Assembly: GCA_029858165.1 (NCBI GenBank)
Contig: JAOUFO010000068.1
Coordinates: 1 to 8,269, forward strand
Reading direction: 5' to 3'
Source of the DNA: Deltaproteobacteria bacterium
GTDB taxonomy: Bacteria > SAR324 > JACQKK01
DNA: 8,269 nt
The notes under the pieces are model-generated. The model searched no databases. It saw nothing but the letters and a program-made list of their open reading frames with translations, and had not been told where the DNA came from. Below, piece by piece: positions 7,889-8,269 of the stretch. A program made the translations under genes and the position numbers. Within the stretch, counting starts at the first letter, position 1; the number at the start of each line of letters is the position of its first letter.

Positions 7889-7967
7889 CTGTCCAGCACC
7901 AGCACCGGCTTCCGCTTGTCGGCTTCGCCTCCATGCGGTGTTAGCCGGGCTGGTGCCTTTCTTTTGG
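7889..7967 (+). repeat. Structured interspersed repeat, copy 2
   Basis: This is the second copy (79 bases) of the 7659-7731 element. Its outer stem is longer: GCACCAGC (7896-7903) pairs with GCTGGTGC (7949-7956), then CCGGCT (7905-7910) pairs with AGCCGG (7943-7948), giving 14 pairs with one bulged A. CCGC (7912-7915) can pair with GCGG (7935-7938); alternatively CGCC (7926-7929) pairs with GGTG (7937-7940) as in copy 1. Where copy 1 has an A/G mismatch in the outer stem this copy has an A-T pair, and a C-to-T change in the inner stem keeps a G-U pair. The right end is again GGTGCCTTTCTTTT. Confidence 0.8.
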
Positions 7968-8082
7968 CTCCCCAACCGGGGATGGGGGCGACAAGGCCCT
8001 ACATTTTCAATTGAATCAACAAATTGAATAGCCAATCAGCCACAAGCCAGATTGTCTCCATCCTATCAAACAGGCACATTCC
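7968..8082. other. Non-coding stretch with an A/T-rich palindromic island
   Basis: No gene is seen. TTCAATT (8006-8012) is repeated inverted as AATTGAA (8022-8028), and TTCAATTGAA (8006-8015) is itself a perfect palindrome. The A/T-rich island stands out against GC-rich flanks. I could not fit a convincing -35/-10 pair on either strand. Confidence 0.4.
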
Positions 8083-8106
8083 GCCCCTCCCTGGATGGGG
8101 AGGGGC
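8083..8106. repeat. Perfect inverted repeat
   Basis: GCCCCTCC (8083-8090) pairs perfectly with GGAGGGGC (8099-8106) across an eight-base loop. It overlaps the left end of the tandem repeat, whose units begin with the same AGGGGC. Confidence 0.65.
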
Positions 8107-8175
8107 AGGTCGCATTAAGCGACCGGGGAGAGGGGCTTTGAGGGGCAGGTCGCTGAATGCGACCGGGGAGAGGGG
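8101..8175. repeat. Tandem duplication, 40-base period, with conserved hairpin arms
   Basis: Two units start at 8101 and 8141. Each reads AGGGGCAGGTCGC, five variable bases, then GCGACCGGGGAGAGGGG. The five-base loops differ (ATTAA and TGAAT) while the flanking arms GGTCGC/GCGACC are identical, so each unit can form a perfect six-pair hairpin. Sequence after the second unit diverges from 8176. Two units only, without a cas gene or a proper spacer, so this is not a CRISPR array. Confidence 0.85.
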
Positions 8176-8186
8176 TGGTTCAGGCT

Positions 8187-8203
8187 GGCTGGCGCCTTTC
8201 TTT
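8187..8203 (+). repeat. Right-end fragment of the structured repeat (copy 3)
   Basis: GGCTGGCGCCTTTCTTT matches 7948-7964 of copy 2 at 16 of 17 positions. Only the right terminus is present; the conserved centre is missing, so this is either a truncated copy or an independent use of the same tail. Confidence 0.5.
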
Positions 8204-8268
8204 AGCAGTGGATGGAACTGGAGGAGGTGTAGGTGCAGGTGGCGGCGATGGAGCCGGTGCTGTCCTTC
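8202..8268 (-). CDS. Possible C-terminus of a convergent gene (cut by the window edge)
   Basis: On the minus strand a frame entering from the right edge stays open until TAA (plus-strand 8202-8204). The 21 visible residues end in TYTSSSSIHC, a Ser/Thr-rich tail with two cysteines. Composition looks more like a real protein end than a translated repeat, and a gene convergent to rpoC would fit the non-coding, palindrome-rich gap. The opposite strand is also open here as a Gly-rich frame (GTG at 8208) but has no ribosome binding site. The fragment is too short to name a function, and it may be chance. Confidence 0.25.
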   Translation of the reverse strand, partial: KDSTGSIAATCTYTSSSSIHC

Positions 8269-8269
8269 A

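Noticed and set aside
7889..7967. Integron attC-like site (GTTAGCC next to a long imperfect palindrome)
   Set aside because: The outer ends lack the paired RYYYAAC/GTTRRRY core sites, and there is no integrase or gene cassette nearby.
7687..8035. Several 60-85 codon frames on both strands after rpoC
   Set aside because: They run through the interspersed repeats and palindromes; their Pro/Arg/Gly/Trp-rich peptides are translated repeat, and they overlap each other on both strands.
8101..8175. Minimal CRISPR array
   Set aside because: Only two units; the only variable stretches are the five-base hairpin loops and a few bases at the end of each unit, so there are no spacers, and no cas genes are visible.

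Overview
The window carries the 3' three quarters of rpoB and the whole of rpoC, the two large catalytic subunits of bacterial RNA polymerase, both on the + strand. After them comes about 680 bases of repeat- and hairpin-rich DNA with no convincing complete gene. Both subunits are of proteobacterial type: beta carries the large lineage insertion between the flap and the active-site lysines, and beta' carries a long insertion inside the trigger loop. The DNA is GC-rich, with a strong G/C bias at third codon positions. Sequence details such as the CNCGKYKRMKHRG zinc finger fit a deltaproteobacterial (Desulfobacterota-like) or deep-branching proteobacterial lineage such as the magnetotactic cocci. 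I cannot place the organism more precisely by eye.

Layout: 2-3163 is rpoB, cut at its 5' end (about 315 N-terminal residues missing). 3164-3490 is an unusually long rpoB-rpoC spacer of 327 bases. It is packed with short perfect hairpins and ends in an A10 tract plus a hairpin that reads as an intrinsic terminator for leftward (antisense) transcription. 3491-7585 is rpoC, starting with TTG behind a clear Shine-Dalgarno. 7618-7653 is a strong intrinsic terminator closing the unit. 7659-8203 holds two full copies and one fragment of a structured repeat, several perfect small palindromes and a 40-base tandem duplication with invariant palindrome arms. At the right edge a minus-strand reading frame ends at 8202. 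It may be the C-terminus of a convergent gene, but only 22 codons are visible.

The two genes work together: beta supplies the rifampicin pocket, flap and active-site lysines, and beta' supplies the Mg2+-binding aspartates, bridge helix and trigger loop. All core catalytic motifs are intact. The points most worth a second look are the structured spacer ahead of rpoC, the antisense terminator, the replacement of several ppGpp site 1 residues in beta' while site 2 residues are kept, and the covarying structured repeat after rpoC. I found no obviously new multi-gene system; the window is mainly a housekeeping locus with unusual non-coding DNA.
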